DNA from: Flavobacterium araucananum | GTDB taxonomy: Bacteria; Bacteroidota; Bacteroidia; Flavobacteriales; Flavobacteriaceae | Direction of reading: 5' to 3' | Length of the DNA: 64,000 nt | NCBI RefSeq assembly: GCF_002222055.1 | Contig: NZ_MUGS01000002.1 | Coordinates: forward strand, 124,001 to 188,000 | Shown here: positions 42,297 through 50,967 of the stretch, piece after piece | How positions within the stretch are numbered: the first letter of the stretch is position 1 | Layout: the number at the start of each line of letters is the position of its first letter | Position numbers and translations under genes: made by a program | The notes under the pieces: generated by a model | Database searches by the model: none | Told to the model about the DNA's origin: nothing | The model's input: the letters and a program-made list of their open reading frames with translations, nothing else

Positions 42297-42656
42297 ATGA
42301 ACATTTTTGTTGGAAGCCTTCCATTCAGTATTGAGGAAGCAGATTTAAGAGAGTCTTTCGAGGCTTACGGAGCAGTAGATTCAGTTAAAATTATTACAGA
42401 TAAATTTACTGGAAGAAGCAAAGGTTTTGGTTTCGTAGAGATGCCAAACGATGCAGAAGCTCAAAAAGCAATTGATGAATTGAACGGAGCTACTGTTCAA
42501 GGTCGTGCAATTGTGGTTAATAAATCTGAACCGAAACCAGAAGGCGAAAGAAGAAGCTTTAACAATAACAGTCGTGGTGGAGATTCACGCGGTGGTTATG
42601 GTGGAGGAAACAGCCGTGGTGGAAATGACCGTGGTGGTAACAGAGGAGGATATTAA
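42297..42656 (+). CDS. RNA-binding protein with RRM domain and RGG tail
   Basis: The 119-residue protein has one RNA-recognition motif: RNP2 is NIFVGSL at the start and RNP1 is KGFGFVEM at about residue 40, followed by the usual AIDELNGATVQGRAIVVN ending. The last 35 residues are a Gly/Arg/Asn-rich RGG-type tail (GGYGGGNSRGG repeats). Such RRM proteins are abundant in Flavobacteriia and cyanobacteria and bind RNA in post-transcriptional regulation or cold response. It has its own promoter and terminator. Confidence 0.93.
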   Translation: MNIFVGSLPFSIEEADLRESFEAYGAVDSVKIITDKFTGRSKGFGFVEMPNDAEAQKAIDELNGATVQGRAIVVNKSEPKPEGERRSFNNNSRGGDSRGGYGGGNSRGGNDRGGNRGGY

Positions 42657-42676
42657 TATTTTTTTCTAAATATATA

Positions 42677-42708
42677 AAAGGGATCAACGTAAGTTGATCC
42701 CTTTTTTT
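42677..42708 (+). terminator. Terminator after the RRM gene
   Basis: AAAAGGGATCAAC and GTTGATCCCTTTT form the stem, followed by further T residues, 20 bp after the stop. Confidence 0.9.
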
Positions 42709-42801
42709 ATGTGGTAAAATTTGTTTTTGTAGAGATGTACAGCAGTGCAGCTAACACAAAGCAAAGACGCACTGCTGTGCGCCCCTACTTAAAAAATTAA
42801 A

Positions 42802-43863
42802 TTATAAATTTGCTACAAGCCAGTCACCAACTTCGCTGGTTTGGTATGCTTTAGTTCCTTTTGCGGCCAGATCCTCAGTAACAATTCCTTGCTCCAATGA
42901 TTTGTTTACAACAGCTCTGATAGCTTCGGCTTCGTCTTTTAATCCAAAAGCATCTTCGAACATCATTGCTGCAGATAAAATAGTTGCTAATGGATTGGCA
43001 ATATTTAATCCTGTTGCTTGTGGGTAAGATCCGTGTATTGGCTCATATAATGAAGTGTGTTCTCCTACAGATGCAGAAGGCATTAACCCCATAGAACCTG
43101 AAATTACAGAAGCTTCATCTGTTAAAATATCTCCAAATAAGTTCTCGGTAATTAAAACATCATAAGAGTTTGGCCACTGTACCAAACGCATGGCAACAGC
43201 ATCTACAAACTCGTATGAAACCGTAACTTCAGGATAATCTTTTTCCATTGCCTGAACAGTTTCTCTCCATAAACGAGAAGTTTCAAGAACGTTGGCTTTA
43301 TCAACACAACATAATTTTTTGCTACGTGTCATCGCCAATTCAAAACCTTTTTTTGCCAAACGGTGTACTTCGGCTCTGGTATAAACACAATTGTCAAAAG
43401 CAGTTTCTCCGTCGTCTCTTCTTCCTTTTTCTCCAAAGTAAATACCGCCTGTTAATTCTCTTAAGAAAACCAAATCAGTCCCTTCGATTCTTTCTCTTTT
43501 TAGAGGCGAATTGTCAATTAGGGAAGGGAAAGTAAAAGTAGGGCGTACATTGGCAAACAATCCTAATTTTTTGCGCATCAATAACAATCCTTGTTCAGGA
43601 CGAACAGGTGCACTAGGATCGTTATCATATTTTGGATGACCAATTGCTCCAAACAAAACAGCATCGGCAGCCATACAAATTTCATGCGTTTCATCAGGAT
43701 AAGGAACACCAACAGCATCTATCGCACATGCTCCTGTAAGCGCCGGTGTCCAGGTTATTTCGTGATTGAATTTTTTTGCAATAGCATCAGATACTTTTAC
43801 AGCTTCATTAATTACCTCAGGACCAATTCCGTCTCCTGCTAAAAGGGCTATGTTAAATTTCAT
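42802..43863 (-). CDS. leuB: 3-isopropylmalate dehydrogenase
   Basis: The 353-residue enzyme has the IPMDH signatures: LAGDGIGPEV near the N-terminus, DAVLFGAIGHPKYD, FVFLRELTGGIYFG and the NLFGDILTDEASVISGSMGLMPSASVG metal/substrate site in the C-terminal third. It oxidatively decarboxylates 3-isopropylmalate with NAD in leucine synthesis. It is the last gene of leuC-leuD-leuA-leuB on the minus strand. The spacer before it (43864-44017) is built of CTAAG/TTCTGAG repeats. Confidence 0.97.
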   Translation of the reverse strand: MKFNIALLAGDGIGPEVINEAVKVSDAIAKKFNHEITWTPALTGACAIDAVGVPYPDETHEICMAADAVLFGAIGHPKYDNDPSAPVRPEQGLLLMRKKLGLFANVRPTFTFPSLIDNSPLKRERIEGTDLVFLRELTGGIYFGEKGRRDDGETAFDNCVYTRAEVHRLAKKGFELAMTRSKKLCCVDKANVLETSRLWRETVQAMEKDYPEVTVSYEFVDAVAMRLVQWPNSYDVLITENLFGDILTDEASVISGSMGLMPSASVGEHTSLYEPIHGSYPQATGLNIANPLATILSAAMMFEDAFGLKDEAEAIRAVVNKSLEQGIVTEDLAAKGTKAYQTSEVGDWLVANL

Positions 43864-44017
43864 TTTTTTTTGAGTTTCTAAGATTCTGAGTTTCTAAGAT
43901 TATAAGTTTTTTCTTAGTAAATGAGAATCTTTATTTATAATAGTTTATTAGTTTTTTGAGATTTTCTAAGCTTCTGAGCTTTTTCTTAGTAGCTTAGAGA
44001 CTTAGTACCTTAGTGTC
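43864..44017. repeat. TTTCTAAGATTCTGAG-type repeat spacer between leuA and leuB
   Basis: The spacer consists of imperfect copies of TTTCTAAGATT and CTTAGTA words with no ORF and no terminator. Similar AT-rich word repeats (ATCTAAAATC) fill the leuD-leuC spacer near 46378-46537 and the rimM-trmN6 spacer near 40305-40368. Confidence 0.45.
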
Positions 44018-45538
44018 TTAGGCTACTACATTAAGCATTTTTTGAGTTGCTATAATTGCTGCAACTGTTTGATCAGAGTCTAATCCGCGGGTTTTAAATT
44101 CTTTGCCGTTGTTTACCCATGTAATAATGGTTTCGCACAAGGCATCAGAACTGCTTCCCGGAGGAATTCGAACAGCATAATCAATCAATTTTGGAAGTGT
44201 TATTTTCTTGCTTTTATAAATTTTTGATAAAGCATTCATGAAAGCATCAAACTGACCATCGCCTTGCGCATGTTCTTCTATGATTTCTCCATCAAGATTT
44301 AAACTTAATGTTGTTGATGGGCGTGTTCCTTTTGAATGCATTAATACATACGATTCGATAGTAATTTTATCTTGATAAGTATGGCTGTCCAAAACATCAG
44401 AGATAATATAAGGAAGATCTTCTTTGGTAACGGTTTCTTTTTTGTCGCCTAATTCGATGATTCTTTGAGTAACCAATTTTAAATCTTCCTGATTTAGTTT
44501 TAAACCTAATTCCTGAAGGTTTTTCTCGATATTGGCTTTTCCTGAAGTTTTTCCTAAAGCATATTTACGTTTTCTTCCAAAACGTTCCGGAAGTAAATCA
44601 TTAAAATATAGATTGTTTTTATTGTCACCATCAGCATGAATTCCTGCAGTTTGTGTAAAAACATTATCACCAACAATAGGTTTATTGGCAGGGATTCTGT
44701 ACCCCGTAAAAGTCTCTACAAGTTTGCTTACCGTATACAAAGAAGTCTCTTTTATATTGATGCTTACTTCTGGCAAATAATCATTTATTACGGCAACGGT
44801 GCTTTCAAGAGGAGCATTTCCGGCTCTTTCGCCCATTCCGTTTACAGTAACGTGAAGTCCGTTAATACCTGCTTTCACAGCTTCCATAACATTAGCAATG
44901 CTTAAATCGTAATCATTATGTGCGTGAAAATCAAAATGAATATGAGGGTATTTAGCGGTTATTTTCGAAATAAACTCAAAAGTCAAAGAAGGAATTAATA
45001 CCCCTAACGTATCGGGTAATAAAATTCTTTTTACAGGTTGGGTAGATAAAAAGTCCAGAAATTGAAAAACATATTCAGGAGAGTTTCGCATTCCGTTGCT
45101 CCAGTCTTCCAGATAAACATTCGTTTCAATATTATTTTCTTTTGCTAAAGTGATGATTTCTGCAATTTCAGAAAAATGTTGTTCCGGTGTTTTTTTTAAT
45201 TGATGTGTCAGATGATTCATGGAGCCTTTGGTCAATAAATTTTGCACCTTGGCACCTGCTTTTTTCATCCATTCGATCGAAACGCCGGCATCTACAAACG
45301 AAAGCACTTCAATTCTATTAATATATCCTCTTTCTTCAGCCCAGGATGTAATACCTTTTACGGCTTGAAATTCGCCTTCGCTCACACGGGCAGAAGCAAT
45401 TTCGATTCTATCAATATTTAATTCCTCCAACAACAATTGTGCAATGGTTAGTTTTTCTGCAGCAGAAAATGATACTCCAGAGGTTTGTTCACCATCACGG
45501 AGCGTCGTATCCATTATTTCAATTTTTCTTTTTTCCAT
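44018..45538 (-). CDS. leuA: 2-isopropylmalate synthase-type enzyme with C-terminal regulatory domain
   Basis: The 506-residue protein has the DRE-TIM signature DTTLRDGEQTSGVSFS at the start and HDHF-like HFDFHAHNDYDLSIANVM and NGMGERAGNAPLES in the barrel. The last 130 residues (KITIESYVLMHSKGTRPSTTLSLN) form the LeuA dimer regulatory domain through which leucine feeds back. By place in a leu operon it condenses acetyl-CoA with 2-ketoisovalerate. This Bacteroidota clade is sometimes annotated only as an isopropylmalate synthase regulatory domain protein, and a citramalate synthase activity (pyruvate) is not excluded. Confidence 0.9.
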   Translation of the reverse strand: MEKRKIEIMDTTLRDGEQTSGVSFSAAEKLTIAQLLLEELNIDRIEIASARVSEGEFQAVKGITSWAEERGYINRIEVLSFVDAGVSIEWMKKAGAKVQNLLTKGSMNHLTHQLKKTPEQHFSEIAEIITLAKENNIETNVYLEDWSNGMRNSPEYVFQFLDFLSTQPVKRILLPDTLGVLIPSLTFEFISKITAKYPHIHFDFHAHNDYDLSIANVMEAVKAGINGLHVTVNGMGERAGNAPLESTVAVINDYLPEVSINIKETSLYTVSKLVETFTGYRIPANKPIVGDNVFTQTAGIHADGDNKNNLYFNDLLPERFGRKRKYALGKTSGKANIEKNLQELGLKLNQEDLKLVTQRIIELGDKKETVTKEDLPYIISDVLDSHTYQDKITIESYVLMHSKGTRPSTTLSLNLDGEIIEEHAQGDGQFDAFMNALSKIYKSKKITLPKLIDYAVRIPPGSSSDALCETIITWVNNGKEFKTRGLDSDQTVAAIIATQKMLNVVA

Positions 45539-45559
45539 ATTGATGATCTATAATTCTGA

Positions 45560-45700
45560 TGTAATTTGACGCGGATTTTACTGATTCGCTATCGCGAAGA
45601 CGCGGATTTATGCGGATTTTTCGCTTTAGTCAAAAAATAAAATCAGTTTTTTTCAGCGCTTTTGCGATAGCAAATCTGTTTTATCCGCGTTCTGTATTTT
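45560..45700. repeat. REP-like CGCGGAT palindrome and second hairpin in the leuD-leuA spacer
   Basis: GACGCGGATTTTACTGATTC and ATCGCGAAGACGCGGATTTA near 45570-45610 are inverted in the later CAGCGCTTTTGCGATAGC and TTATCCGCGTTCTG near 45655-45690. A shorter relative lies at 16160-16205 (CGCGTTTTCACGAAGTGAATC). The hairpin ACCCGACA...CCTGTCGGGT follows at 45718-45748. Confidence 0.55.
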
Positions 45701-45771
45701 TTCATTTAATTTAGAAAAACCCGACAAGTTTCAAAAACCTGTCGGGTCTAATAGATTGAACAAGATTTTTT

Positions 45772-46368
45772 TTAGTAAGGAAGTTTATCTGCGAAAGTCA
45801 CAATATCTTCTTTAATATTTTGTAAATAATCAATGTCATCAAAGCCATTAACCATATTGTTCTTTTTGTATCCGTTAATAGCAAAAGATTCTTGTTGACC
45901 AGTTGCCAATAAAGTAATCGTTTGGTTTGGCAAGTTGATTTCTAATTCTGTTTTTGGATCAGCTTCTATTGCTTTAAAAATAGTTTCGGCAAATTCAGGG
46001 CTTACCTGAACTGGTAAAACACCAATATTTAAACAATTCCCTTTGAAGATATCAGCAAAGAAACTTGAAACTACAGCACGAAATCCGTAATCATAAACTG
46101 CCCATGCAGCGTGTTCTCTTGAAGATCCTGAACCAAAGTTTTTTCCTCCAACAAGGATTTTGCCGCTATAAGTTGAATCGTTCAAAACGAAGTCAGCTTT
46201 TGGAGAATCATCTCCGTTATATCTCCAGTCTCTAAAAAGATTATCTCCAAAACCTTCACGTTTTGTAGCTTTCAGGAAACGGGCCGGAATGATTTGATCC
46301 GTATCCACGTTCTCAATTGGTAGTGGCACAGCACTACTGGTAAGAATATTAAATTTATCGTATGCCAT
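45772..46368 (-). CDS. leuD: 3-isopropylmalate dehydratase small subunit
   Basis: The 198-residue protein has the LeuD signatures VDTDQIIPARFLK near the start and NFGSGSSREHAAWAVYDYGFRAVVSSFFADIFKGN in the middle. It forms the swivelling domain that joins LeuC to isomerise 2- to 3-isopropylmalate. It lies 169 bp downstream of leuC and upstream of leuA on the minus strand. Confidence 0.97.
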   Translation of the reverse strand: MAYDKFNILTSSAVPLPIENVDTDQIIPARFLKATKREGFGDNLFRDWRYNGDDSPKADFVLNDSTYSGKILVGGKNFGSGSSREHAAWAVYDYGFRAVVSSFFADIFKGNCLNIGVLPVQVSPEFAETIFKAIEADPKTELEINLPNQTITLLATGQQESFAINGYKKNNMVNGFDDIDYLQNIKEDIVTFADKLPY

Positions 46369-46537
46369 TTTTTGAAATTTTAGATTTTAGGGTTTTAGAT
46401 TTTAGATTTTCTTTTGAAAACTTAAACTTAGAACCTAAAAAAGTTTTGTATTAAAATAATGTTGATCATTTTTATTTGAAGAAACTTAGATAGAAGATTG
46501 TACACAGTTGAGAAATCTAAAATCTAAAATCTTCAAT

Positions 46538-47932
46538 CTAAAATAATTCACGCGGGTCTGTTAGTTTTCCGGTAACAGCAGCAGCGGCAGCCATAATTGG
46601 GCTTGCTAATAATGTTCTTGAACCAGGACCCTGACGACCTTCAAAGTTTCTGTTTGAAGTACTTACGGCATATTTTCCTGCTGGAACTTTGTCATCGTTC
46701 ATTGCCAGACATGCTGAGCAACCCGGCTGACGTAATACAAAACCAGCTTCTATCAAAATATCCAACAAGCCTTCTTCTTTAATCTGAGCTTCAACAACGT
46801 GAGAACCCGGAACTAACCAAGCAGTAACATTATCAGCTTTTTTTCTTCCTTTTACAATTTCTGTAAAAGCTCTAAAATCTTCAATACGTCCATTTGTACA
46901 ACTTCCTAGAAAAACATAATCAATAGGTTTGCCTATCATTACATCGTCTTCTTCGAAGCCCATATAAGCAAGAGATTTTTTGTATGTTTCCTCGCCGCCT
47001 TCAACTTGATTAGCGTTCGGAATATGTTTAGAGATACCAATTCCCATTCCAGGGTTAGTACCATAAGTAATCATTGGTTCAATATCTGATGCTTTGATGT
47101 TTAATTCAGCATCAAAAACAGCGTCATCATCTGTTTTAAGTGTTTTCCAATATTCAACAGCTTTTGTCCAGGCTTCTCCTTTTGGAGCGTATAATCTTCC
47201 TTCAAGAAAATCAAAAGTTTTTTGGTCAGGAGCAATCATTCCGCCACGAGCACCCATTTCTATACTTAAGTTACAAACGGTCATACGACCTTCCATAGTC
47301 ATGTTTTCGAAAACATCTCCGGCATATTCAACAAAATAACCTGTTCCTCCGGAAGTAGTCAATTGAGCAATAATATAAAGGGCAACGTCTTTTGGACCAA
47401 CACCTTTGCTTAATTCACCATTTACGTTAATACGCATTTTCTTTGGTTTGGGTTGCATGATGCATTGTGTAGAAAGTACCATCTCAACCTCAGAAGTTCC
47501 AATACCAAAAGCAATAGCTCCAAAAGCCCCGTGAGTAGACGTGTGGGAATCTCCACAAACAATAGTAGCACCTGGCAAAGTAATTCCGTTTTCAGGACCA
47601 ACTACGTGTACAATTCCATTTTTTATATGACCTAAACCCCAGTGCGAAATTCCGTATTCGGCAGCATTATCTTCAAGTGCTTTAAGCTGATTGGCAGATA
47701 GTGCATCCTCAACTGGTAAATGTTGGTTTATGGTTGGTGTATTGTGATCTGCAGTTGCAAAAGTACGTTCCGGATATAAAACGGTAACGCCTCTGGCTTT
47801 TAATCCTAAAAAAGCAACAGGACTCGTAACTTCGTGAATGAAATGGCGGTCAATAAAAAACACATCTGGTCCATCTTCAATTTTACGCACTACATGTGAA
47901 TCCCATACTTTGTCAAATAATGTCTTACTCAT
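46538..47932 (-). CDS. leuC: 3-isopropylmalate dehydratase large subunit
   Basis: The 464-residue aconitase-family protein starts [15 protein letters not shown]. It has [45 protein letters not shown] and a CSACLAMN segment, supplying the three iron-sulfur-cluster cysteines of the family. With LeuD it isomerises 2-isopropylmalate. It is the first gene of the leuCDAB run and carries the promoter described at 47996-48025. Confidence 0.97.
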   Translation of the reverse strand: MSKTLFDKVWDSHVVRKIEDGPDVFFIDRHFIHEVTSPVAFLGLKARGVTVLYPERTFATADHNTPTINQHLPVEDALSANQLKALEDNAAEYGISHWGLGHIKNGIVHVVGPENGITLPGATIVCGDSHTSTHGAFGAIAFGIGTSEVEMVLSTQCIMQPKPKKMRINVNGELSKGVGPKDVALYIIAQLTTSGGTGYFVEYAGDVFENMTMEGRMTVCNLSIEMGARGGMIAPDQKTFDFLEGRLYAPKGEAWTKAVEYWKTLKTDDDAVFDAELNIKASDIEPMITYGTNPGMGIGISKHIPNANQVEGGEETYKKSLAYMGFEEDDVMIGKPIDYVFLGSCTNGRIEDFRAFTEIVKGRKKADNVTAWLVPGSHVVEAQIKEEGLLDILIEAGFVLRQPGCSACLAMNDDKVPAGKYAVSTSNRNFEGRQGPGSRTLLASPIMAAAAAVTGKLTDPRELF

Positions 47933-47995
47933 TTTTTATTTTTTTTAATTGTAATTCTATAACCACAGCAATTCCTGCTTATTATAATAGGAAAA

Positions 47996-48025
47996 CAAAA
48001 TTAGAAAAAGATATAAGGGTGTCAA
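47996..48025 (-). promoter_or_regulatory. Promoter of the leuCDAB operon
   Basis: On the minus strand TTG (48025-48023) is followed after 19 bases by TAATTTTG (48003-47996), the -33/-7 pair of the phylum. Transcription would begin near 47990, giving a leader of about 58 nt before the leuC ATG. No terminator hairpin lies in that leader. Confidence 0.65.
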
Positions 48026-48236
48026 TTTCAATATTTCATTATATACGATACCCAAACCAAAATACAAATTGCGATTGGCTTTTTTGTAATCAGATTTGGT
48101 TGTAGAATGAATATAAATTGGTTTTGCTTTTCGTTTTCAGTCTAATTCTGATGGAGTGACTTTAATTTTGACGGTTGGTAGAATTATCTTAAAATTAACA
48201 AATAATCAACTATTTTATTGTTAAATACGCATCATA

Positions 48237-48268
48237 TTTGAATTAAAGCTCAGGAATTGCTAACTTTG
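48237..48268 (+). promoter_or_regulatory. Well-formed promoter with no gene behind it
   Basis: TTTG at 48237-48240, 20 bases, and TAACTTTG at 48261-48268 give a very close match to the phylum consensus on the plus strand. The region behind it (48270-48454) has no credible gene: the only ORF would begin at TTG and be Phe/Lys-rich with no known family features. It runs toward the 3' end of the convergent AraC gene at 48455. An undetected small RNA is possible. The rest of the leuC-AraC spacer (47933-48454) shows nothing else. Confidence 0.45.
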
Positions 48269-48454
48269 AATTGTTTTTTCAGGGTTTTAAATTCCAATTA
48301 AAAAGCCTTTCTGAAAGTCTTAAAGAAAGATTTTACACAAAGAGTTTCTTCGAATTTTTTATTGAAATACTACGACATCCAAGAAGTTTATTTTTATCAA
48401 ATTTTATGAATTTTAATATAAAAAATGGTTTGTCGACGTGGAGAATTTTAAGGA

Positions 48455-49375
48455 TTAATTGAGTGAGTTTTTGAATTCTAATGGAGTCAGGTTGGTTTTC
48501 TTTTTGAACAATTTACTGAAAGACTGAGGATATTCAAAACCCAATTGATACGCTATTTCTGCTACCGAAAGATTGGTAGTAATCAGGAAATCTTTGGATT
48601 TTTCGATTAGTTTTGAATGTATGTGCTGTTGTGCATTTTGTCCGGTTAAATTTCGGAGCATGTCGCTAAGGTAATGGGTCGAAACATTAATTTGTGAAGC
48701 AAGAAAATCTACTGTAGGCAAACCTCTTTTTAGAGTTTCGGCATTGTTGAGATAATGGTCCAGGGTTTCTTCTACTTTTACTAATAAATCGTGGCTAATT
48801 GTTTTTCTTGTAATAAATTGACGTTTGTAAAAACGATTGCTGTAATTGAGCAAAACATCTATATAAGAGACTATTACGTCCTGACTCATCTCGTCGATTG
48901 CTGTATGAAGTTCTGTATCAATACTTGTTAATAAGCCAATAATAGTTGTTTTTTCGCTATCAGAAAGATGTAGTGCTTCATTGGTATCATAGGAAAAGAA
49001 ACCGTATTTTTTGATGTTTTTCCCTAAAGGATAATTTCTAATAAAATCCGGATGAAAAAGCAAAGTATAACCGTGATATTCAATTCCCTCTTCGTTGTCG
49101 GTAAAAATCAATTGATTTGGAGAAGCAAACATTAATCCGCCTTCATTAAAATCATAATAACCCTGACCGTAGCCCATTTTTCCATTGGTAGAAAACTTAT
49201 AAGATATTTTGTAAAAATCGAGTAAGAAAGAAGTATTCGTTAAATCAGCATTAATAACAAGTTGGGTATTATCGACCAGGCTTATCATAGGGTGAAGCGG
49301 TTTTGGCAGCCGCAATAAACTATGAAATTGTGATATAGAGGAAATTTTTGCAGGATTATTGTTTTTCTTTTCCAT
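48455..49375 (-). CDS. AraC-family transcriptional regulator
   Basis: The 306-residue protein has an N-terminal cupin-like sensor (ISLVDNTQLVINADLTNTS) and ends in an AraC domain at about residues 195-303, with HYLSDMLRNLTGQNAQQHI and AEIAYQLGFEYPQSFSKLFKKKTNLTPLEFK as the two helix-turn-helix units. The gene lies downstream of an SDR oxidoreductase gene on the same strand with a repeat-filled 291-bp spacer. Such AraC/SDR neighbours are common in Flavobacterium, and the regulator probably controls the SDR gene. Confidence 0.87.
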   Translation of the reverse strand: MEKKNNNPAKISSISQFHSLLRLPKPLHPMISLVDNTQLVINADLTNTSFLLDFYKISYKFSTNGKMGYGQGYYDFNEGGLMFASPNQLIFTDNEEGIEYHGYTLLFHPDFIRNYPLGKNIKKYGFFSYDTNEALHLSDSEKTTIIGLLTSIDTELHTAIDEMSQDVIVSYIDVLLNYSNRFYKRQFITRKTISHDLLVKVEETLDHYLNNAETLKRGLPTVDFLASQINVSTHYLSDMLRNLTGQNAQQHIHSKLIEKSKDFLITTNLSVAEIAYQLGFEYPQSFSKLFKKKTNLTPLEFKNSLN

Positions 49376-49505
49376 TGTATAAAAGTATAAAAATTTGAAA
49401 ATTAATCAGGCTTTCCGAAAAGTATTAATCAGTCTCTTTAATTTTGAAAGAGTAGCTTCGGAGAAGCGAAATATTTATAGGAATTATATTAATTATTGAT
49501 AACAA

Positions 49506-49560
49506 AGCTCCAGCGGAGCGAAATATTTTTAATACTGCTGTATTTCGCTCCGCTGGAGCT
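49506..49560. repeat. REP-like perfect hairpin, AGCTCCAGCGGAGCGAAATA family
   Basis: Two perfect 20-bp arms (49506-49525 and 49541-49560) flank a 15-base loop. Degenerate flanks (AGCTTCGGAGAAGCGAAATAT at 49454, GCCCCGCTGAGGCTT at 49600) extend the element over 49450-49615. It is a GC-rich island in an AT-rich spacer and typical of Flavobacterium REP elements. Confidence 0.75.
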
Positions 49561-49666
49561 CTTTTGCATCCGCATGATTGAATTTCTATAAATATTCTGC
49601 CCCGCTGAGGCTTAATAAAATCAAAAAGAATGTTCAATACTTTTTGGATGGCCTTATTGGGAATTA

Positions 49667-50470
49667 TTATGCTCCCAAAAATTGTTTTCCAAATGCAGCG
49701 CGAAAAACTTCGTCTCCCTGTTCCAGTCTTTGTTTGTAAAGTGCTTTAGCATCTTCTCCGGCTACATATCTCAGTTGTGTTTTTCCGTCTGTAGCAGCTT
49801 CATAAACTACATCGGCAATTTGTTCCGGACTTGATGCCATTTCAAACATTACATCAACATTTTCGAACATTTTATTTGCCATTGCCTCGTATTCAGGTTT
49901 GTTTCCTGTATCAAGCGAGCCGTGCAGGAATTCAGTCTTGATACCACCCGGAGAAACCGTTTTAATGTTGATTCCAAAAGGATTTAACTCATACGCCATG
50001 CTTTCGCTCCAGCCTTCCAGACCCCATTTGGTTGCATGATATACAGAACTTAAAGGAAACGAAATCAATCCGCCTATAGAAGTTGTTGAGATAAATAATC
50101 CGCTTTTTCTTTCTCTGAAATACGGAATAAACGCATTAGTTACACGAATTACACCTAACAAATTAGTGTTAAGTTGTTTTGTGATTTGATCGTCAGAAAG
50201 ACTTTCCAAAGGACCAATTAAGCCATAACCTGCATTATTAAAAACGATATCAATATCGCTTAAGTCAAGTGCTTTTTGCACCGTACTTTGTATTTGGTCA
50301 TAATTGGTAACGTCTAATGGTAACAGGGTTACATTGTTTAAGTTAGAAAGTTCGGTTTCCTTTTCCGGGTTTCTCATGGTTGCAATTACATTCCATCCTT
50401 TTTCCTGAAATAATTTTGCTGTAGCTTTTCCTAATCCTGATGAAGCGCCTGTGATAAAAATAGTTTTCAT
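49667..50470 (-). CDS. Short-chain dehydrogenase/reductase
   Basis: From the ATG at 50470 the protein is 267 residues, starting MKTIFITGASSGLGKATAKL, the Rossmann TGxxxGxG cofactor motif. NNAG is at about residue 85, the catalytic Ser at STTSIG (about 139) and YHATK (YxxxK) at about 152, with PGGIKTEF after it. These SDRs oxidise or reduce an alcohol/carbonyl with NAD(P). An in-frame ATG 27 bp upstream would put extra residues before the conserved start. The AraC regulator downstream likely controls it. Confidence 0.9.
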   Translation of the reverse strand: MKTIFITGASSGLGKATAKLFQEKGWNVIATMRNPEKETELSNLNNVTLLPLDVTNYDQIQSTVQKALDLSDIDIVFNNAGYGLIGPLESLSDDQITKQLNTNLLGVIRVTNAFIPYFRERKSGLFISTTSIGGLISFPLSSVYHATKWGLEGWSESMAYELNPFGINIKTVSPGGIKTEFLHGSLDTGNKPEYEAMANKMFENVDVMFEMASSPEQIADVVYEAATDGKTQLRYVAGEDAKALYKQRLEQGDEVFRAAFGKQFLGA

Positions 50471-50637
50471 AATAGTTGTTTTAAATTGATAAGGCAAAGT
50501 TCCGGATAGACTGCAATTAAAAAGTGCTCATTTTGGTGCAATGAGTATCCAAAATGAATAATCGAAGTTTTTGGAGTTAAAAAAGAGATTGTGACTATCT
50601 TATGTAAAGTATAAAGAGACTTTAGCATGTGATTTTT

Positions 50638-50770
50638 AACACATAGAAACATAGTTTTTTTACTGCAAAAAGACGTTTCACTTATTTAAAATACACATAG
50701 CTATGTGTAAAAATCTAGATTTTTTTAACCGTCTTTTTTATTAAACTAAAATCTATGTTTCTATGTGTTT
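50638..50770. repeat. CACATAGAAACATAG nested hairpin, copy 1
   Basis: AACACATAGAAACATAG (50638-50654) pairs with CTATGTTTCTATGTGTT near 50753-50770, and an inner perfect palindrome, TACACATAGCTATGTGTA, lies at 50692-50709. The same nested plan recurs at 63185-63330. The rest of the 50498-50952 spacer holds the dnaE -7 box and no gene. Confidence 0.65.
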
Positions 50771-50853
50771 ATTTTTTTTGCGAGCTGCACTATTGAGATT
50801 TAATTAATGTTTTTGTTAACAACTTTAACTTCTTTATTTCTCCAAAAAAAGCG

Positions 50854-50861
50854 TAAATTTG
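50854..50861 (+). promoter_or_regulatory. -7 box (TAAATTTG) of dnaE
   Basis: TAAATTTG lies 106 bp before the ATG at 50968 in the direction of dnaE, giving a leader of about 100 nt. No clear -33 is seen. Confidence 0.5.
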
Positions 50862-50967
50862 AACTTCTTCCATTTTGCATTTCGGGATTCTTTATAGTTC
50901 ATGTAATCAGTGATTTATGTGAATGAAAATCTTGGAATTTGAAATTTAATTTTTGCTATTTAAACTT

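Noticed and set aside
47957..48031. A minus-strand Leu-rich reading frame ending in ELLWL just before leuC, as a leucine attenuation leader peptide
   Set aside because: It would start with TTG and lies across the -33/-7 promoter (47996-48025), so most of it would not be transcribed. No terminator/antiterminator hairpin follows it. The Leu codons are explained by AT-rich composition.
48271..48462. A 63-codon plus-strand reading frame as a gene
   Set aside because: It starts with TTG, has no recognisable family features, is dominated by Phe/Lys/Leu from AT-rich DNA and overlaps the end of the AraC gene.
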